Assembly (NCBI RefSeq): GCF_000406105.1
Contig: NZ_CM001974.1
Span: 2,683,442 to 2,747,441, forward strand
DNA length: 64,000 nt
From: Dickeya chrysanthemi NCPPB 402
GTDB lineage: Bacteria; Pseudomonadota; Gammaproteobacteria; Enterobacterales; Enterobacteriaceae
Direction: 5' to 3'
Made by a program: the position numbers and the translations under genes. Shown here piece after piece: positions 28,182 to 37,342 of this stretch (positions within the stretch are counted from its first letter, which is position 1; the number at the start of each line of letters is the position of its first letter). The notes under the pieces are model-generated. The model was given only the letters and a program-made list of their open reading frames with translations. It did not search any database and had not been told where the DNA came from.

Positions 28182-29099
28182 ATGAAAAGAATCACACTGG
28201 GCAACAGCACTCTGTCAGTCCCGAACATTGCGCTGGGCTGTATGCGGCTGGCGGGCAAGACGCAGCAGGAAGCGGTCACCTTGCTGCAGACGGCGCTCGA
28301 CGCCGGCATAGATTTCTTCGATCATGCCGATATCTACGGCGGCGGGCGTTCTGAAGAGATGTTTGCGGCGGCGGTGCGTCAGGCGGGCATCCCCCGCGAC
28401 CAACTGCTGATTCAAAGCAAATGCGGTATCCGCCCCGGCTTTTTCGACTTCTCCCGACAACACATTATTGCGGCGGTTGAAGGCAGCCTGAAACGCCTGA
28501 ATACCGACTACCTCGACACCCTGCTGCTACACCGCCCGGATACACTGTGCGAGCCGGATGAAGTCGCCGCCGCGTTCGACGAACTGGAAGCCAGCGGCAA
28601 GGTCCGCCATTTTGGCGTCAGTAATCAGGCACCGTTACAGGTTGAATTACTGAAAACCGCCGTGCGCCAGCCGCTGATCGCCAATCAGTTGCAGCTCAGC
28701 ATCATGCACACGCCGATGATCGACGCGGGTCTCAACGTCAACATGACCCACGCGCCATCACTGCACCACGATGGTATGGTGCTGGAATACAGCCGCTTGC
28801 AGGGCATGACGATTCAGGCGTGGTCGCCCTTCCAGTACGGTTTTTTTGACGGCGTATTTGTAGATAACGACAAATTCCCGCAACTGAATGCCACGCTGAG
28901 CCATATCGCCGGCCAGTACGGCGTCTCGACTACCGCGCTGGCGGTAGCCTGGATTTTGCGCCACCCGGCCAGTATGCAGGTGGTTGTCGGCAGTATGGAC
29001 CCACAGCGCCTGCAAGATATCGCCACGGCGTCTGAACTGCGTATCAGCCGCGAAGAGTGGTACGAAATCTACCGCGCCGCCGGTAATAAATTGCCCTGA
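28182..29099 (+). CDS. Aldo/keto reductase, YdhF-like
   Basis: NADPH-dependent oxidoreductase of the aldo/keto reductase superfamily, 305 residues in a TIM barrel. The catalytic residues are in place: Asp and Tyr in DHADIYGGG, Lys in QSKCGI, His in LLLHRPD. The sequence follows E. coli YdhF closely in length and pattern (LGCMRLAG, WSPFQYGFFDG). The ATG at 28182 has GGAGAGG upstream and lies after the rnb terminator. The substrate is not known. In E. coli ydhF is elsewhere, so this position is a local arrangement. Confidence 0.88.
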   Translation: MKRITLGNSTLSVPNIALGCMRLAGKTQQEAVTLLQTALDAGIDFFDHADIYGGGRSEEMFAAAVRQAGIPRDQLLIQSKCGIRPGFFDFSRQHIIAAVEGSLKRLNTDYLDTLLLHRPDTLCEPDEVAAAFDELEASGKVRHFGVSNQAPLQVELLKTAVRQPLIANQLQLSIMHTPMIDAGLNVNMTHAPSLHHDGMVLEYSRLQGMTIQAWSPFQYGFFDGVFVDNDKFPQLNATLSHIAGQYGVSTTALAVAWILRHPASMQVVVGSMDPQRLQDIATASELRISREEWYEIYRAAGNKLP

Positions 29100-29118
29100 T
29101 ATCCCTTCACATTCCCTT

Positions 29119-29143
29119 GCCCGGCGTCCGCCGGGCCGTTTTT
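29119..29143 (+). terminator. Terminator of the aldo/keto reductase gene
   Basis: The stem gcccggc/gccgggc with loop gtcc is followed by c-g-TTTTT. Confidence 0.8.
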
Positions 29144-29492
29144 CGCCACCGGTGACAACACACCTTCCCGCAAGCCGATGCATCACCACGGTCGTCATTG
29201 TCGTGTTGCCGTATGCCGGCCGCTCTCGCTCTCCCCGCCGTGACGGCAAACAAAAAACTTTATTCATGACAAAATATATTCTTGCTCACATTTTTCTCTT
29301 GTCATAACCACGCCGATTAATCACTGCACTATGGTTATTTATTGATATCACAATATTTATTGATATCCCGACGTCGATGAGGCTCGGTATTTATGATGTC
29401 TCGCGTTATCCGTTTCGCCGCAAGGCGACGCCTTGACAGGCCGTCAGACATTGCCGACGGCCAGGCATAACCACCAGTCAGGAGTCTGTGAG
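29144..29492. other. cstA upstream region
   Basis: About 350 bp without a gene. It holds a 14-base direct repeat, tatttattgatatc, twice (29336-29349 and 29354-29367, an 18-base period), and a half-site resembling CRP (ttgctcacattt, about 29281). A cAMP-CRP site would suit cstA, but the match is poor. No full promoter could be assigned. Confidence 0.4.
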
Positions 29493-31559
29493 ATGAAAAC
29501 AATCAAAAACATGTCGATATGGATAGCCGTTGCTATCGCGGGCGCGATAGCGTTCGCCATGCTGGCGCTGAGTCAGGGGGAGCATGTCAGCGCCGTCTGG
29601 CTGGTCATCGCCGCGGTCGCGAGTTACAGCATCGCCTACCGTTTCTACAGCTTGTTTATTGCGCGTCGGGTGTTTGAACTGGATGACCGTCGCCTGACGC
29701 CCGCCGAGCGCCACAACGATGGGCTGGATTACGTTCCAACGAATAAGTGGGTGTTGTTCGGTCACCACTTTGCCGCCATTGCCGGTGCAGGCCCGCTGGT
29801 GGGGCCGATTCTGGCGGCACAAATGGGTTTTCTGCCGGGAACATTGTGGATACTGATTGGCGTAATGCTGGCCGGTGCGGTACAGGATTTTCTGGTGCTG
29901 TTTATCTCCACCCGGCGTGATGGCCGCTCCCTGGGCGAAATGGCGCGACAGGAATTAGGGTCGTTCGCCGGCGTGGTCACCATGCTGGGCGCACTGGGGG
30001 TGATGATCATTATTCTGTCGGCGTTGGCGCTGGTGGTGGTCAAAGCATTGACCAACAGCCCGTGGGGGATGTTTACCATTGCGGCCACCATCCCGATTGC
30101 GCTGTTTATGGGCGTTTATATGCGTTTTCTGCGGCCGGGTAAAATTGCCGAAGTATCGCTGATCGGTTTTGTGCTGATGATGATGGCGATTATCTACGGT
30201 GGCGACATCGCCGCACATCCGTACTGGGGGCCGTTTTTTACGCTGAAAGGCACAACGCTGACCTGGGTGCTGGTGATTTACGGCTTTGTCGCCTCGGTGC
30301 TGCCGGTCTGGCTATTGCTGGCACCGCGCGATTACCTGTCCACGTTTCTGAAGATCGGCGTGATCGTCGGGCTGGCGATCGGCATCCTGTTTGCCATGCC
30401 GGAACTGAAAATGCCCGCCGTCTCGCGCTTTATCGACGGTAGCGGGCCGGTGTTCTCCGGCAGCCTGTTCCCGTTCCTGTTCATCACCATCGCCTGCGGC
30501 GCTATCTCCGGCTTCCATGCCTTGGTCTCCAGCGGTACTACGCCCAAACTGGTTGAGCGCGAAAGCCACATCCGGTTTATCGGTTACGGCGCCATGTTGA
30601 TGGAATCGTTCGTGGCCATCATGGCGCTGATTTGTGCGTCGGTGATCGACCCTGGGGTGTATTTCGCCATGAACGCGCCCGCCGCGCTGATCGGCACCAC
30701 GGTAGAAAACGCCGCGCAGGTGATCAGTAGTTGGGGGTTCGTCATCACACCATCCGATCTGACCAACATCGCCAAAGATGTGGGTGAATCCTCGATTCTG
30801 TCTCGTGCCGGCGGCGCGCCGACCTTCGCCGTCGGCATGGCGCATATCATCACCGATATTTTTAATAGCCGGGCCATGATGGCATTCTGGTATCACTTTG
30901 CCATCCTGTTTGAAGCGCTGTTTATTCTGACCGCCGTCGATGCCGGTACTCGCGCCTGTCGGTTTATGGTGCAGGACCTGGCCGGGTTAGTGGTACCGAA
31001 CATGGGCAAAAGCCACTCCTGGCTGGGGAATATGGCCGGCACCACCGTGGCGGTGGCCGGTTGGGGATTCTTTGTCTATCAGGGCGTGATTGACCCGCTC
31101 GGCGGGATCAACACGTTGTGGCCGCTGTTCGGCATCGGTAACCAGATGCTGGCGTCGATGGCGCTAATCCTCGGCACGGTGGTGTTGTTCAAGATGAAAA
31201 AACAGCGCTACGCGTGGGTGACGATACTTCCTACCGCCTGGCTGTTCATCACCTCGATGACCGCCGGCTGGCAGAAAATTTTTCACGAAAAACCCAGCAT
31301 TGGTTTTCTGGCGCAGGCCAAACGTTTCTCGGCCGGCATTGAATCCGGCACGTTGATCGCCCCGGCCAAAAACATGCAGGATATGACGACGATTGTCTTT
31401 AGCAACCAAATCAACGCCATGCTGTGCGGTTTCTTTATGTTGGTTGCGGTCACGATGCTGGTCGCCGCGTTCTTCGCCATCCGCCGGGCGCTGCACAGCG
31501 ACAAACCCACGACGAATGAAACCACGGCGGCATGGCGGCAGGAGACGCATAACGGCTGA
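29493..31559 (+). CDS. cstA: Peptide/pyruvate transporter CstA
   Basis: Carbon starvation transporter of the CstA family, 688 residues and many membrane helices. Signature blocks are intact: DGLDYVPTNKWVLFGHHFAAI (in part), AGAGPLVGPILAAQMGFLPG (20), LPVWLLLAPRDYLSTFLKIG, GFHALVSSGTTPK, and LFILTAVDAGTRACRF. Of the two E. coli paralogues it is nearer CstA than BtsT by length and by the SPWG.FT motif. In E. coli these carry peptides or pyruvate and respond to cAMP-CRP. I chose the ATG at 29493, with AGGAG 9 bases upstream, over a start 20 codons earlier. It converges on kdgT. Confidence 0.88.
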   Translation: MKTIKNMSIWIAVAIAGAIAFAMLALSQGEHVSAVWLVIAAVASYSIAYRFYSLFIARRVFELDDRRLTPAERHNDGLDYVPTNKWVLFGHHFAAIAGAGPLVGPILAAQMGFLPGTLWILIGVMLAGAVQDFLVLFISTRRDGRSLGEMARQELGSFAGVVTMLGALGVMIIILSALALVVVKALTNSPWGMFTIAATIPIALFMGVYMRFLRPGKIAEVSLIGFVLMMMAIIYGGDIAAHPYWGPFFTLKGTTLTWVLVIYGFVASVLPVWLLLAPRDYLSTFLKIGVIVGLAIGILFAMPELKMPAVSRFIDGSGPVFSGSLFPFLFITIACGAISGFHALVSSGTTPKLVERESHIRFIGYGAMLMESFVAIMALICASVIDPGVYFAMNAPAALIGTTVENAAQVISSWGFVITPSDLTNIAKDVGESSILSRAGGAPTFAVGMAHIITDIFNSRAMMAFWYHFAILFEALFILTAVDAGTRACRFMVQDLAGLVVPNMGKSHSWLGNMAGTTVAVAGWGFFVYQGVIDPLGGINTLWPLFGIGNQMLASMALILGTVVLFKMKKQRYAWVTILPTAWLFITSMTAGWQKIFHEKPSIGFLAQAKRFSAGIESGTLIAPAKNMQDMTTIVFSNQINAMLCGFFMLVAVTMLVAAFFAIRRALHSDKPTTNETTAAWRQETHNG

Positions 31560-31614
31560 CGTCCATCCATAAGCAACCGGATGATATACAAGGCGAACAC
31601 CCTTCTCGCGTGGA

Positions 31615-31643
31615 TCACGCCTCCCTGATGTCGGGAGGCGTGA
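31615..31643. terminator. Hairpin between convergent cstA and kdgT
   Basis: Perfect 11-bp stem tcacgcctccc/gggaggcgtga with a 7-base loop. No T-run on either side. Confidence 0.6.
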
Positions 31644-31671
31644 ACGGCGTGGTGTGATTGGCGTGGTGTGA

Positions 31672-32685
31672 TTAATGATGTACTGCCTGCCGATCCACCT
31701 TATCCTGCTCATCGTCTCCTTGCGGCACTGCACCATCGCCGCCTTTGACACGTTTTGACCACATCGCCGTGATGATCGGCACTAAAACCGAGGTCACAAT
31801 CACTGATGTCGCCACCAGCGTGGTCGCCGCCGGCGCCACCGGCTTAAACGCCGGGACCATTTCCGCAATCAGTACCGGCGTCGCCACCGCCGCCCCGGCC
31901 GAGCTGGATGCAGCAATGCCTGCCGTACCGTCGCCGCCGCCCAGAACTTTATCCGCCAGTATCAACGGAATACCGGTAATAATGATCACCGATATCCCCA
32001 ACAATACCCCCAACACCCCGGTCTGACCGATTACGCTCAAATCAATGGTGTTACCGAGTGCGAAGGCGAAAAAGGGGATAAGCGTTTGCACTGCCCGGCT
32101 GAAAAATTCGCGTAATTCCGGGTCGAGGTTCCCCAACGCAAACCCCACCAGAAACGGCAGCACTGCGCCGACAAACACATGCGGTTCAAAGGAAGCAATG
32201 CCGGCCGTGCCGAGAATAACCATCGTCATCAATGGGCCGGACTCCAGCGACATCAGCACGAAGGCGCCGGATTCCTCTTTAGTGCCGTACTGCTGCATGA
32301 TCGAAGCATATAACCCGCCGTTGGTCATATCCATCGCCGCCACCAGCGCCAGGGTGGATAACCCGGCAAAAAAGCCGACCTCTACCCCATTCTCCGGCAA
32401 AATACGCGACGCTACCGCCGCCACGACCCAGGCTACGGCAATTTTCGTCACGACCAGCGTGCCGGATTTGCGCAATACCGTCCCGGTGGCGCTCAACTGA
32501 ATCGACGCTCCCATACAGAAGAACCACACCGCCAGAATCGGCACCGTGCCGCTTACCAAACCGTTAGTAAAGGACCCGAAATACTTGCCGGCTCCCGGCG
32601 CAAAGGTATGGCACAACGCGCCGAGAAACAGCGGCACCAGCATCATGCCGCCCGGAATCTTTTCGATAGAACGCTTGATATGCAT
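31672..32685 (-). CDS. kdgT: 2-keto-3-deoxygluconate permease KdgT
   Basis: Inner-membrane proton symporter that takes up 2-keto-3-deoxygluconate and related pectin breakdown products, 337 residues. The family pattern is complete: [18 protein letters not shown] at the start, the [13 protein letters not shown] loop, [16 protein letters not shown], and [20 protein letters not shown] near residue 265. The C-terminal tail is polar. A KdgR operator-like site lies 236-255 bp upstream, with a long stem-loop in the leader. This gene is central to pectin use in soft-rot bacteria. Confidence 0.95.
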   Translation of the reverse strand: MHIKRSIEKIPGGMMLVPLFLGALCHTFAPGAGKYFGSFTNGLVSGTVPILAVWFFCMGASIQLSATGTVLRKSGTLVVTKIAVAWVVAAVASRILPENGVEVGFFAGLSTLALVAAMDMTNGGLYASIMQQYGTKEESGAFVLMSLESGPLMTMVILGTAGIASFEPHVFVGAVLPFLVGFALGNLDPELREFFSRAVQTLIPFFAFALGNTIDLSVIGQTGVLGVLLGISVIIITGIPLILADKVLGGGDGTAGIAASSSAGAAVATPVLIAEMVPAFKPVAPAATTLVATSVIVTSVLVPIITAMWSKRVKGGDGAVPQGDDEQDKVDRQAVHH

Positions 32686-32730
32686 AGGATTGATTGCCTG
32701 AAGAAGGGGGGACAGAAACCATGAGCAACA

Positions 32731-32774
32731 CAGGCGTTACCCGCCATGATTTTCAGCATGACGGGGTAACGCCT
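32731..32774 (-). promoter_or_regulatory. Stem-loop in the kdgT leader
   Basis: The stem aggcgttaccc/gggtaacgcct is perfect over 11 bp and extended by a short second stem (catg..). It lies 46 bp before the kdgT start and has no T-run. It could affect mRNA stability or translation; a role is inferred only. Confidence 0.5.
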
Positions 32775-32920
32775 GTTCAGCCCACCCGAAGGCCGGGCTG
32801 TGCCACAACCGTGTACGACTTCATCGGCGACAAAGAAAACCGTTCCAGGACACAGGCCAAACACTTCTCAGTGCTGAAGGTAGACGTTTAGTTGCGGGAT
32901 AAAAGTGATCGCCTGCAAAT

Positions 32921-32940
32921 AAATAAAACAATGTTTCTAT
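32921..32940 (-). promoter_or_regulatory. KdgR operator-like site upstream of kdgT
   Basis: On the minus strand atagaaacattgttttattt closely fits the KdgR consensus of soft-rot enterobacteria (AAA.GAAACA.TGTTT.ATT type). KdgR represses pectin-degradation genes until 2-keto-3-deoxygluconate is present. The site is about 235 bp from the start codon, implying a long leader. Confidence 0.8.
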
Positions 32941-33044
32941 TTTTATAGATCGTTATTTTATTTATTGCGTTCAGGGAGGGGGAACGCCCTCCCCGGCAAA
33001 GAGGATGAATGGAATGCGTATGTCTGTACCGGATACAGATTGAG

Positions 33045-33739
33045 TCATTGCCCGTAGTAGGCATTCTTCCCGTGTTTGCGCAGATAGTGTTTGTCCAACA
33101 GTACGGACTGCATCGGTTCCAGCGCTGGGGTCAACTGGCGCGAGAAAATCCCCATGTAGGCAATCTCTTCCAGCACCACCGCGTTGTGCACCGCATTGTG
33201 CGCGTCGGTTCCCCAGGCAAACGGGCCATGGGCATTAACCAGCACCGCCGGAATATCTTGTGGCGATAGACCTCGGTCACGGAAAGTCTCCACAATCACC
33301 TGACCGGTTTCCCACTCATAGCGTCCGTTGATTTCCTCATCCGTCATCAGCCGGGTACAGGGGATGGGGCCATAGAAATAGTCGGCATGGGTCGTCCCCC
33401 ACGGCGGCAAATCTTTACCTGCCTGTGACCAGATAGTGGCATGTCGGGAATGCGTATGGACAATTCCCCCAACGATGCGAAAGCCAGATACAGCACACGG
33501 TGGGTATCGGTATCGGAAGAGGGTTTACGTCGCCCTTCCACCACCTTACCGGTTTCCAACTCCACCACCACCATATCCTGCACGGTCATCATGCCGTACT
33601 CCACACCCGAAGGTTTAATCACCATCAGGCCACGTTCACGATCCACTGCGCTCACGTTCCCCCAGGTGAACGTCACCAGTTGATGCCGGGGTAAAGCCAG
33701 ATTGGCTTCAAGCACCTGAATTTTCAGTTCTTCCAACAT
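33045..33739 (-). pseudogene. araD: L-ribulose-5-phosphate 4-epimerase (AraD/SgbE type), frameshifted
   Basis: Class II aldolase-family epimerase that converts L-ribulose 5-phosphate to D-xylulose 5-phosphate. The first part begins [19 protein letters not shown] and reaches AFASLG. The rest ([45 protein letters not shown]) continues in another frame. The total is 695 bp, one base short of the 696 needed for the normal 231 residues. The break is at a C5 run, 33466-33470 (coding strand G5, where G6 restores the frame). The zinc and catalytic residues are all present. The start has AGGAGA. No araB or araA partner is nearby. Mutation or sequencing error cannot be told apart. It could equally be named sgbE. 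Confidence 0.85.
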
Positions 33740-34069
33740 CGTCTGCTCTCCTGTGTGATTTACCTTATTCTCACGTTGGGCTATCGGCACAGGTATGGGC
33801 TGAATGGCTGAAAAACAGGCTGTGTTCTGCTGGGACGCCAGAAAAGGGATCACGCTGGCGCAGCGCGGCTGATAAAGACGGATACAACATCGCCAGCACA
33901 CTGTGAATTAAGAGTTTTTCACCTGTTACGCGCTTAGACGGTAATTATACTGGCAGCCAGATATACACAGCGCGTCACGGCACTCGCACTCGTCACGATG
34001 CCATGACAACAAGATTCTTCATGGCGGCGAAAAGCTCAGCCGTGAAATATGAACAACTGGAGAAAAACC
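33740..34069. other. Non-coding region between araD and osmB
   Basis: About 330 bp. It holds the divergent promoters of araD and osmB, but I could not assign firm boxes. The frame open from 33901 into araD lacks a ribosome site and family similarity. Confidence 0.4.
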
Positions 34070-34285
34070 ATGCAGATCAATAAAAAACTGACAACAGCCG
34101 TGCTGGCGATGGTGATAGTCAGCACACTGGCGGGCTGCGCCGGCATGAACAAACGTCAGCGTAATACGGCTATCGGCGCCGGTATCGGCGCGCTCGGCGG
34201 CGCGGTGTTGACCAACGGCAGTACGCTGGGCACCGTTGGTGGCGCAGCGGTAGGCGGCATTATTGGTCACCAGACGACAAAATAA
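34070..34285 (+). CDS. osmB: Osmotically inducible lipoprotein OsmB
   Basis: Small outer-membrane lipoprotein of 71 residues, induced by osmotic stress and stationary phase in E. coli. The signal ends in the lipobox STLAGC, with lipidated Cys23. It is followed by the Gly-rich repeat of the family (RNTAIGAGIGALGGAVLTNG in 20 residues; GGAAVGGIIGHQ). The start at 34070 has GGAG 8 bases upstream. A terminator follows. Confidence 0.93.
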   Translation: MQINKKLTTAVLAMVIVSTLAGCAGMNKRQRNTAIGAGIGALGGAVLTNGSTLGTVGGAAVGGIIGHQTTK

Positions 34286-34301
34286 CGTATCGTCTTAATC
34301 A

Positions 34302-34331
34302 AACAGGCTCCCGAGGGAGCCTGTTCTGTTT
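34302..34331 (+). terminator. osmB terminator
   Basis: The stem aacaggctcc/ggagcctgtt is followed by a T-rich run. Confidence 0.8.
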
Positions 34332-34366
34332 CAACGCTTCCACCGCTTATCGCGGCGTGATATGGC

Positions 34367-34693
34367 TTAGCCTCCGGCCAGCTTAACCTTCATGCCTTTG
34401 GCTTCCAGTAACTGCTTGAGTTGATCACGTTTGTCGCCCTGAATTTCGATCACGCCATCCTTCAACGCACCACCGCAGCCGCACTTCTTTTTCAGCTCTG
34501 CCGCAAGCCGCTCCAATGCTGCATCATCCAGATCGATACCCGTAATCAGGCATACGCCCTTGCCCTTTCGCCCACTAGTCTGACGCTGAATACGCACAAT
34601 ACCGTCCCCCTTCGGGCGAGCGGCTTTCTGTACAGGTTCGTCGACACGCCCGGTTTCAGTGGAGTACACCAGGCGACTGTTATCATCACGCAT
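34367..34693 (-). CDS. yciH: SUI1/eIF1-like translation factor homologue YciH
   Basis: Homologue of eukaryotic initiation factor eIF1 (SUI1 domain), 108 residues. It begins [17 protein letters not shown] and has the domain core RIQRQTSGRKGKGVCLITG (in part), KKKCGCGGALKDGVIEIQGD and a C-terminal LLEAKGMKVKLAGG. The ATG overlaps the pyrF stop (TAATG), so it is translated with pyrF. Its exact role in bacteria is unsettled; E. coli data point to discrimination in initiation. Confidence 0.95.
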   Translation of the reverse strand: MRDDNSRLVYSTETGRVDEPVQKAARPKGDGIVRIQRQTSGRKGKGVCLITGIDLDDAALERLAAELKKKCGCGGALKDGVIEIQGDKRDQLKQLLEAKGMKVKLAGG

Positions 34694-35427
34694 TATTTCT
34701 CTCCCAGCGACGCCAGGATCGTTTTCAGCGTCTGCGCCGGATCGGCTGACTGGGTAATAGGGCGACCAATCACCATATAATCCACACCCGCCTGTTGTGC
34801 CTGCTGCGGCGTCATAATACGGCGCTGATCGCCCGCGTCGCTGCCTGCCGGGCGAATACCTGGGGTAATCAGCCGGAAGTCTGTGCCGCACACCTGCTTC
34901 AGTCTCAGCGCTTCATGGGCAGAACAGACTACGCCGTCCAGACCGCACTGTTGCGTCAAACGTGCCAGTTTTTCCGCCTGCTCGGCCGGCGACAGGCTAA
35001 TCCCCAATCCCTGAAGATCCGCATCATCCATGCTGGTCAGCACCGTCACCGCTATCAGTAACGGCGCGTCGTCGCCAAACGGCACCAGTGCGTCACGGGC
35101 TGCCGTCATCATGCGGGCACCGCCGCTGGCATGCACATTGACCATCCATACCCCCAGCTCCGCCGCCGCGGCTACGGCTCTGGCCGTGGTATTGGGAATA
35201 TCATGAAACTTAAGATCGAGGAACACCTCAAAACCGCGCTGTTGCAGATCGTTGACCAGTTGTGGCCCGAACAGCGTGAACATCTCTTTGCCGACTTTCA
35301 GCCGACAGTCCTTCGGGTCAATGCGATCGACAAATGCGTAAGCGGCGCGCTGCTCAGCGTAATCCAGCGCCACAATAATCGGAGAGCCTGAAGCCAGGGT
35401 ATTGGAAGAGGGGGTTGGGCCGTTCAC
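34693..35427 (-). CDS. pyrF: Orotidine 5'-phosphate decarboxylase
   Basis: Last enzyme of UMP synthesis (OMP to UMP), 244 residues, TIM-barrel. The catalytic block [10 protein letters not shown] with Asp and Lys is present, as are [17 protein letters not shown] and [18 protein letters not shown] propose the GTG at 35427, with GGAG 7 bases upstream, because it gives exactly the E. coli spacing to the VALDY motif; longer frames reach 35577. Its stop overlaps yciH. lapB lies upstream with the same orientation. Confidence 0.95.
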   Translation of the reverse strand: MNGPTPSSNTLASGSPIIVALDYAEQRAAYAFVDRIDPKDCRLKVGKEMFTLFGPQLVNDLQQRGFEVFLDLKFHDIPNTTARAVAAAAELGVWMVNVHASGGARMMTAARDALVPFGDDAPLLIAVTVLTSMDDADLQGLGISLSPAEQAEKLARLTQQCGLDGVVCSAHEALRLKQVCGTDFRLITPGIRPAGSDAGDQRRIMTPQQAQQAGVDYMVIGRPITQSADPAQTLKTILASLGEK

Positions 35428-35605
35428 TGGTGTGCTCCCGTCGTTAAGCCTGAGTGAGTTAATCATTTCCGCCGCGCATTCTACCCGCCCCTGCCGGTAA
35501 ATGCCAAACCGCGCCATCGCCTGACCAGAACGTAATATGCCCACCAATAAGCATGTTGTAACTAAAAACACAAACAAAGCTCTCTAATAAAGAGCCCGGA
35601 CGGAA

Positions 35606-36775
35606 TTATTCCCCATCCAGCCCGCGAATGGGTTTGACGCTGGCCCAGGTACGGCAGGAAGGACAATGCCAGTAGAGCGACTGCGATGTAAATCCGCATT
35701 TATGGCAGCGATAACGCGGTTTAGCCTGAATCTGCTCGCCAACCATATTGCGCAGTACCAACAGGCTTTCTTTGGCGCGGCCATCTTCCGCTTCACGCAG
35801 GTGGTAATCAATCAGCCGATGGAACACCCGCATGGTGGGGTGTCGCTGCAATTGGCGCGTGACGTAGGTTTGCGCCGACTCCGTGCTCTCATACTGTTCC
35901 AGCACATCCGCCATCATCAGATCCGCGCTGGAGCCACTTTTCTCTTCCACGCAACGGCGAAGAAACGCCGCCCACCCTTCCGGCTGCTGCAGGTAACGAT
36001 AGCACTCCTGCAACAGGGGTAAGGTTTCGCTAACCAGCTCGGTATCCTGATCAAGCACTTGCTGCAGCATGGCAACCGCCTGAGGATAATTCTGCTGCGC
36101 CATATAAATACGCCCCAACATGATAGACACGCGGGCGCATTGGCTATCCGCCGCAGATGCTTTTTTCAACATTGCCACGGCCTTATCCAGATCATCGCTG
36201 CCCATCGCCTGTAGCGCCTGTTCACAATAGAAGTGGGCGATTTCACTGCGTAGCTGGGTTTTGCCCAGCTTGACCAGTTTTTCAGCGGTATCGATGGCAT
36301 TCGGCCAGTCGCTGGTAGATTGATGAATTTGCAACAGTTGCTGCAACGCACTGACGCGAAAATCCTCTTCATCCACCAATTGTTTGAAAATTTCTTCCGC
36401 GCGATCGTACAACCCGGCCACCATGTAGTCGCGCCCCAGTTGCTGCACCGCCAGCAGGCGCTGTTCAAAACTGAGTGACGCGCTTTCGGTAAGCGCCTGA
36501 TGGATGCGGATAGCGCGATCCACTTCGCCGCGCGAGCGAAACAGATTGCCCAGGGTCAGGTGCGCTTCAAAGGTATTGCTATCGTCTTTCAGCATGTCGA
36601 GAAACAGCTCGACGGCTTTATCCTGCTGGTTAGACAACAGAAAGTTCACCCCGGCGACATAGTCGCGCGACAAGCGGTTGGTTTCATCCTGTTTGTCCTG
36701 CTGTGCACCCCTGCGCCCCATATACCAGCCATAGGCGGCGGCAACCGGCAGCAACAGAAACAGCAGTTCAAGCAT
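35606..36775 (-). CDS. lapB: Lipopolysaccharide assembly protein B (YciM)
   Basis: Inner-membrane anchored protein of 389 residues that recruits FtsH to LpxC and so controls LPS synthesis. One N-terminal helix (LELLFLLLPVAAAYGWYMG) is followed by several TPR repeats and a C-terminal rubredoxin-like zinc/iron knuckle with CHKCG and CPSC. Length matches E. coli. It is 11 bp after lapA, and the two form an operon. It is essential in most conditions in E. coli. Confidence 0.96.
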   Translation of the reverse strand: MLELLFLLLPVAAAYGWYMGRRGAQQDKQDETNRLSRDYVAGVNFLLSNQQDKAVELFLDMLKDDSNTFEAHLTLGNLFRSRGEVDRAIRIHQALTESASLSFEQRLLAVQQLGRDYMVAGLYDRAEEIFKQLVDEEDFRVSALQQLLQIHQSTSDWPNAIDTAEKLVKLGKTQLRSEIAHFYCEQALQAMGSDDLDKAVAMLKKASAADSQCARVSIMLGRIYMAQQNYPQAVAMLQQVLDQDTELVSETLPLLQECYRYLQQPEGWAAFLRRCVEEKSGSSADLMMADVLEQYESTESAQTYVTRQLQRHPTMRVFHRLIDYHLREAEDGRAKESLLVLRNMVGEQIQAKPRYRCHKCGFTSQSLYWHCPSCRTWASVKPIRGLDGE

Positions 36776-36786
36776 GGGGGGGTTCC

Positions 36787-37095
36787 TTAGTGGGTAGCGG
36801 ACTCAGCGGAGGTCGCACCGCTGGCGCTCTCCGGGGCAGACAGTTGCTGCTCAAGACGTTTGATTTTACGTTGTTCGCGCCCCAGCGCAATGCGCAGACG
36901 CAGATAAAACAGGCCGCAGATCACCCAGCCGAGTGCAAAACCGGCGGCAAACAACATTGCCAGCAACGTAGACAACCGGTATTCCCCCTGCGCCAGCAAA
37001 TAGTTGAAAGTAATCATCTGATCGTTATGCGCTCCCAGCGTAATCGATACGATGAATACCGCCAGCACCAGAAAAAAAATCAGCATATATTTCAC
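36787..37095 (-). CDS. lapA: Lipopolysaccharide assembly protein A (YciS)
   Basis: Small inner-membrane protein of 102 residues with two membrane helices (KYMLIFFLVLAVFIVSITLG; LLAMLFAAGFALGWVICGLF) and a C-terminal coiled-coil tail rich in Arg, Lys and Glu. It acts with LapB at the LPS assembly site. It is the first gene of lapAB, just upstream of lapB. Confidence 0.95.
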   Translation of the reverse strand: MKYMLIFFLVLAVFIVSITLGAHNDQMITFNYLLAQGEYRLSTLLAMLFAAGFALGWVICGLFYLRLRIALGREQRKIKRLEQQLSAPESASGATSAESATH

Positions 37096-37251
37096 GTTCG
37101 CTTCCTGTGATATCGCCTTAAACGGATGAATTATGCCAAATTTCGGCAGTGAACCCTATTAACTTAACATTTCCTCATCGGGGGGGAAACGCTAACGGGA
37201 TGCACGGAGGGAAAAACGGCTGGCGGCGCACCCACTTAAGGATGAAACATG

Positions 37252-37285
37252 CGGTGCTCCGGCAGGCAAACCTGGCGGAACACCG
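37252..37285 (-). terminator. Long hairpin downstream of pgpB
   Basis: The stem is 13 of 15 bp (cggtgctccggcagg / cctggcggaacaccg) with loop caaa, 57 bp past the pgpB stop. No T-run is present, so it may be a transcript-end or stability structure. Confidence 0.45.
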
Positions 37286-37342
37286 TGATAATCATCGCCA
37301 GTGGCGGTATGTTCGTTCGGGTATAGGGTTTGCGCCCGCCCG

